A stretch of DNA of 16,246 nt, taken from positions 1-16,246 of the forward strand of contig JAPYQV010000013.1 of assembly GCA_029937205.1 (NCBI GenBank), read 5' to 3'. Shown here piece after piece: positions 16,005 through 16,246 of this stretch. Each line of letters opens with the position of its first letter. Positions within the stretch are counted from its first letter, which is position 1. The translations under genes and the position numbers were made by a program. Source of the DNA: Alphaproteobacteria bacterium. Lineage in GTDB: Bacteria > Pseudomonadota > Alphaproteobacteria > UBA828. The notes below the pieces were generated by a model. That model was not told the origin of the DNA. It was given only the letters and a program-made list of their open reading frames with translations, and did no database searches.

Positions 16005-16246
16005 TCGCCAGCCCCTTCACCCTGCCATTGGCCCGACGCTTTCAGCGCATCGGCGACCTCGCGCGGCATGTAGTTTTCGTCATGCTTGGCCAAAATCTCG
16101 TCGGCGCGGAACAATTTACCCAACATATGGCCTTCGGCGACCACGCCCTGGCCTTCATCGAACAGGTCGGGCAGCACGCCCTTATAGGTCACCGCCACCA
16201 CTTTGGAGAGGTCGGTAATATTGAAACGCACGGTTAAGCCATCCGC
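16001..16246 (-). CDS. ccmE: Periplasmic heme chaperone CcmE (C-terminal part, runs off right edge)
   Basis: CcmE covalently binds heme delivered by CcmABCD and passes it to CcmF. Only the C-terminal 81 residues are in the window, open to the right edge and beginning [12 protein letters not shown]. The beta-barrel segment [16 protein letters not shown] and the heme-binding motif [11 protein letters not shown] are present. The His and Tyr of HDENY correspond to the heme-linked His130 and Tyr134 of E. coli CcmE. A short flexible tail ends at the TGA, which overlaps the ccmF ATG. A GTG at 16231 lies inside the conserved domain and is not the true start. The N-terminal membrane anchor and any ccmABCD genes would lie beyond 16246. 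Confidence 0.95.
   Translation of the reverse strand, partial: ADGLTVRFNITDLSKVVAVTYKGVLPDLFDEGQGVVAEGHMLGKLFRADEILAKHDENYMPREVADALKASGQWQGEGAGE

Overview
The window looks like a chromosomal segment of a GC-rich alphaproteobacterium. The support is a System I cytochrome c maturation operon with a separate CcmI protein, an adenylate cyclase/TolB-like/TPR protein of the kind common in Rhizobiales and Rhodospirillales, CoxMSL-type molybdenum hydroxylase genes, dense packing, and repeated 4-bp ATGA stop/start overlaps. No tRNA, rRNA, insertion sequence or CRISPR array is visible, and no gene-free stretch exceeds about 210 bp.

Left part (1-8449) is accessory catabolic DNA. A minus-strand operon encodes a three-subunit molybdenum hydroxylase (FAD subunit, then [2Fe-2S] subunit, then molybdopterin subunit, which runs off the left edge). 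Divergent from it is an isochorismatase-family amidohydrolase. Convergent with that hydrolase is a minus-strand pair for the alpha and beta subunits of a Rieske ring-hydroxylating dioxygenase. Next come a membrane histidine kinase broken by a frameshift, a carboxylate-type MFS transporter on the minus strand, and a divergently transcribed cupin of the 2,4'-dihydroxyacetophenone dioxygenase family. Together they suggest uptake and oxidation of an aromatic or N-heteroaromatic compound. The substrate cannot be named from sequence, and the ferredoxin and reductase that the Rieske enzyme needs are not in the window.

Middle (8446-10199): a class III adenylate cyclase/TolB-like/TPR gene, also broken by one frameshift, which separates the catalytic and TolB-like parts from the TPR part. 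Its stop codon overlaps the cupin stop codon in a shared TTAA.

Right part (10250-16246), all minus strand and transcribed right to left: ccmE (partial), ccmF, ccmG/dsbE, ccmH, ccmI and a zinc-free quinone oxidoreductase. These form one tightly coupled cytochrome c maturation operon: heme chaperone, heme lyase, thioredoxin-like reductant, apocytochrome reductase and apocytochrome chaperone. CcmI is unusually long because a linker-plus-TPR unit is duplicated.

The most notable points are the two frameshifted signalling genes, each at a short repeat and each explicable by gain or loss of a 4-bp unit; the unassigned oxidative gene set; a perfect 12-bp palindrome in the divergent hydroxylase/amidohydrolase promoter region; and the duplicated CcmI module.
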